Origin: Sipunculus nudus
Taxonomy: Eukaryota > Annelida > Sipuncula > Golfingiida > Sipunculidae
Direction of reading: 5' to 3'
DNA length: 64,000 bases
NCBI GenBank assembly: GCA_026874595.1
Contig: CM049311.1
Coordinates: 66,408,453 to 66,472,452 of the forward strand
Shown here: one piece after another, positions 61,011 to 64,000 of the stretch
Layout of the letters: each line of letters opens with the position of its first letter
Numbering within the stretch: position 1 is the stretch's first letter
Notes under the pieces: generated by a model
What the model was told of the DNA's origin: nothing
The model's database searches: none
What the model saw: the letters and a program-made list of their open reading frames with translations, nothing else
Translations under genes and position numbers: made by a program

Positions 61011-62393
61011 AGCTCAGCTGAGTGTAAGTCAACTTAGGTAAAGGAATGACACTTTGTCCGTCGTCGGTCGGGGCGTTCGGAGGTCTGGCCTTCGGGCTGT
61101 CCGGCCGGCCGTTAGCAGGACAAAAAAACTTAACCGCTCTAACTTAATCCGAACTATGGGGCTTGTAAGTACCCAAACAATAATAAAATATTGATAAAAA
61201 ACCTCCAATATATTGATAATTAATGCATGGATTGTGATGAATCTTGCCTTGAATATTGACCATGACAAGCTTTGTCAGTTCCCGAAAAGTAGTGGCGCCA
61301 TCTGTACTTTTACGAATATATTTCTATTTTTTACTATAGATTACAACAATCATGTCCGTTTCTCAGCTGTGATTCGATCCAGAGTCCCAAGATTTGGTGC
61401 GTATATTGATCACAGGTGGATGCCCCTTAGTAATCTCCCTGTCTGTCTTTCTGTCCATGATGACTCCATGTTGATTCACATATGGATTTCAAACATGACT
61501 TTCATATGGCCCCGAAGAAAAGAAAAGAACCTGTCACTTATTTAAATAGATTATGGCTGCATTTTAAGTCAAGCGTTTCATCCCAAACTTTCCATCTTGC
61601 ACATTTAGCTGACTTGCCAGTATGGGGAGGGCTTAATGAATTCGGGGTCACAAGGTGAAAGGTCAGGGTCACTGGGCCATCTCTTCACAAATAAGTTCCC
61701 AGATGATAACTCCAGTTTGGTTTGACATATTGGTTTCAAACTTTACTCATATATGGCTCAAATCTAAAGTAAGAACTGGATGTTTGGGTTCAAAGGCCAA
61801 GGTCACAGAACCTATTCCTTAAAAAGGAATGTCTATGCATTTCAAGCCAAACTTTTCATCACAAAGCTGCCATAGGGGAAGATTATTTTTTTATTTGGGG
61901 TCTTAGGGTCAAATTTAAGGTCACAGGGCCCAACCATTCACAAATTATTCTGCTTTGGATAGACAGATTGGCTTCAAACTTGATTTATTACTGACCCACC
62001 ACTTAAGTAAGAAATACTTTGATTTTCAGGGTCCAGAGGTCAAAGGTGAAGGTCACAGGAGCCACATCTTTAATATGATTGTGGATGCACTGTTAATCAA
62101 ACTTTTCATCCTAAACTTTCCATCTTTCACCCGTGGCTTAATTGCCCAAAGCGGAAAAAAATCTTTATATTTTGAGGTTACCTGGTCAGAGGTCAAGGTT
62201 ACTGGACATACTGTTTTTAATAGATTGTTCAATAATCCCAATGCTGCAAGTTAAAGGATAATAGGTTCTCAGATTTTTTGGTCACAAGGTCATTTATTAA
62301 AGTCATAGGACCGTTCTTCTGAAATATTTCTTTAAAACTATCCTTATAGACAAATTCAGGTGATCGTCGAGACCCCTGGGTCCCAAGTTGTTA
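61011..62393 (+). mobile_element. 1.38-kb repeat, same terminus family as 34795-36836
   Basis: Starts AGCTCAGCTGAGTGTAAGTC then ACTTTGTCCGTCGTCGGTCGG, and ends GAGACCCCTGGGTCCCAAGT, similar to the ends of the 34795-36836 repeat. One unit with GTTAGCAGGACAAAAA and GTGGCGCCATCTGTA is present. The rest is units related to 33190-33930 (GGTTTCAAACTTTACTCATATATGG, CAGAGGTCAAAGGTGAAGGT). No protein. Confidence 0.78.
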
Positions 62394-64000
62394 TAATTTT
62401 TCTACCAAAAATGTTGTTAATCATTATCAAAATAAAGATATCAGTGCTTAGAGCGAGTCATCTGTTTATCATTTTACTAACATGTGCTTATCAAGTTCTC
62501 ATAAAAAATCACTCATACATTTTTTCCCTTGGTTAAAAAACAATTTAATAAAAAACTTTAATGAGCATTTGCAAACATATTTGAGAATTACTATCCGTTA
62601 TCTATAAATAATACATAAAAGACATGAGTTCCTGTAACTGTACGTTCAGCACAAACAGTCAACAATTACTGAATTTTTTGGTGGTAGTCATTTCAAAGTT
62701 AATTCTGTAATCGTATTTTGTATTTGATTACCCCGAAATAACAAGGACTCCATCTCAGCTGTTCAAAAGCAACTAAATAAAACAATGGGAATAAATCCGT
62801 TTGCATTTGAAGATTTTGCAATAGTCAACAGAGCGCCGAGATTCATTGGTCCGGTGTTAATTTAGCAGTGATACAAAAATAATATTCACAAAAGATAAAA
62901 TTCTATGGTAAAAAAAAAATTGGCATTCTCTTTCATTATTTGGTAGTCTGTTAAAATAGTTGTTAGGTGTAGAAAATATTACTAACGAAAGCTGAACCGG
63001 GAATTCAACCCACCTTTCATAAACACTTATTTCTGCTGGGGTCAATATTCACTAAAAGTATCACTCGGTCGTAAGCTTCAGAATTTATCTATTATCCTTG
63101 TATACAATCCATGGTAGACGAACCTATAATGCAATACCACTATATATTGATTGGTATAAGTTAAAATTACGGTTTTACCTCAAGCTAAAAGTTCCACTTT
63201 TTTCCCATCTAATTGCCCTTTTAGTCCTTGACGTAGTTTTCATTTCAAAGATTTGCAGTATCTGCACCTGGCAACGTTCCCTCTATTTCCGCCTCCGGTC
63301 TTATTTGACAGCATGAATGAAAAAAGGACGGTTCGTTCGTCCTGCACTGTTGTCACGTTCTTCGATCGTGTAGTCTCTCGTCTGTCACAGAAAAATTCGT
63401 CCATAATCAAGAACACTGCCTCCTTTGTGTCGCTGTGTTTTTATTAAAGAATAGATTATATTAACCGAGTTTTTCGAGTTTTCCTGAGTTGACTGGAGTA
63501 TTATTCTTCAGGCCAGTCCATGGTGAATATAGTTTTACTATATAGATATTTCTAGAATCAGATAATGTTTCCTTTATATAATTGATTCCTATGATATATT
63601 AATGTGATTCTGTCTTAAGGTTATCCCCGGTTCAGATTATAATTCAGGAAGTCAATTGAAACCAACTTAAATTGTGTTATCACACATTTTCTCCAGACCA
63701 ATTTCCAAAACGTCGCGCGTACAAGTTAAATGGATTTCTCGAATTTAAAAGTCAGGCAAATATACACTTCCCTCAACATTTTAAATAGTTTTTTTTATGA
63801 TATTTTGTAATATTTTACATCGGAGAAAAATACTTTGCATTCCACGCCATTGGTACACGGTTTTAATTGGCATGAACCACTGTTTACATAATACTTATTA
63901 TAATTATGTAGTCCAATCCCATCGTTTAAAGAGGTGAAAATCTGATCAATGGTAAACATATCAGTGTGTAAATCTCGAGAAAGCTGGCTACATATAAGTT
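62394..64000. other. Non-coding stretch, no gene recognised
   Basis: AT-rich to the right edge. Short open frames only, none supported. Confidence 0.45.

Overview
This window is animal nuclear DNA, AT-rich and dominated by transposable elements. I infer a marine or aquatic lophotrochozoan, most likely a bivalve mollusc. The reasons are an acylated globin X-type gene with one large intron, L1/Tx1-type LINEs, tRNA-derived SINEs, many long (TA)n arrays, and dispersed repeats with an AGCTCAGCTGA..GTAAGTC terminus followed by TTTGTCCGTCG, a type I associate with bivalve genomes. The species is not determined by the sequence. There is one recognisable cellular gene; nearly every other open reading frame is a transposon remnant, a microsatellite or a minisatellite artefact.

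Layout. 1-596 (minus): the 5' portion of a reverse-transcriptase-like element protein running off the left edge. 663-6642: non-coding, with a 17-bp minisatellite and a (TA)n array. 6643-13496: a degraded but structurally complete Ty3/gypsy LTR retrotransposon whose pol order is protease - integrase - reverse transcriptase - RNase H, the rare Gmr1-type order. Related LTRs lie at 16656-17392, 28987-29869, 44854-45634 (minus) and as a fragment at 33091-33183, and several sit directly in (TA)n. 14415-24446: non-coding, with a SINE, a 21-bp minisatellite and two small inverted-repeat DNA elements. 24447-28986: a very AT-rich block bounded by inverted arms of about 0.6 kb. 32700-38790: a LINE in minus orientation (endonuclease plus RT), broken by at least two blocks of later insertion. 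38990-40640: a block whose two ends carry an imperfectly repeated 18-bp palindrome. 41508-45634: MITE fragments, a hAT-like non-autonomous element with a near-perfect target duplication, and a solo LTR.

52786-58710 (minus) holds a globin gene in two coding exons of 92 and 89 codons, separated by a 5.4-kb intron. The predicted protein begins Met-Gly-Cys, an N-acylation signature, and has the distal and proximal histidines. The intron contains a SINE and a young 5'-truncated LINE in antisense orientation, with a 745-codon open frame, poly(A) tail and clear target-site duplication. The right end (58711-64000) is non-coding and carries another copy of the AGCTCAGCTGA-terminus repeat.

The window mainly records repeated waves of transposition around one small oxygen-binding or redox gene. 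The most unusual features are the Gmr1-type element, the palindrome-ended block at 39-40.6 kb, and repeats that carry perfect DR1-type nuclear-receptor half-site pairs.
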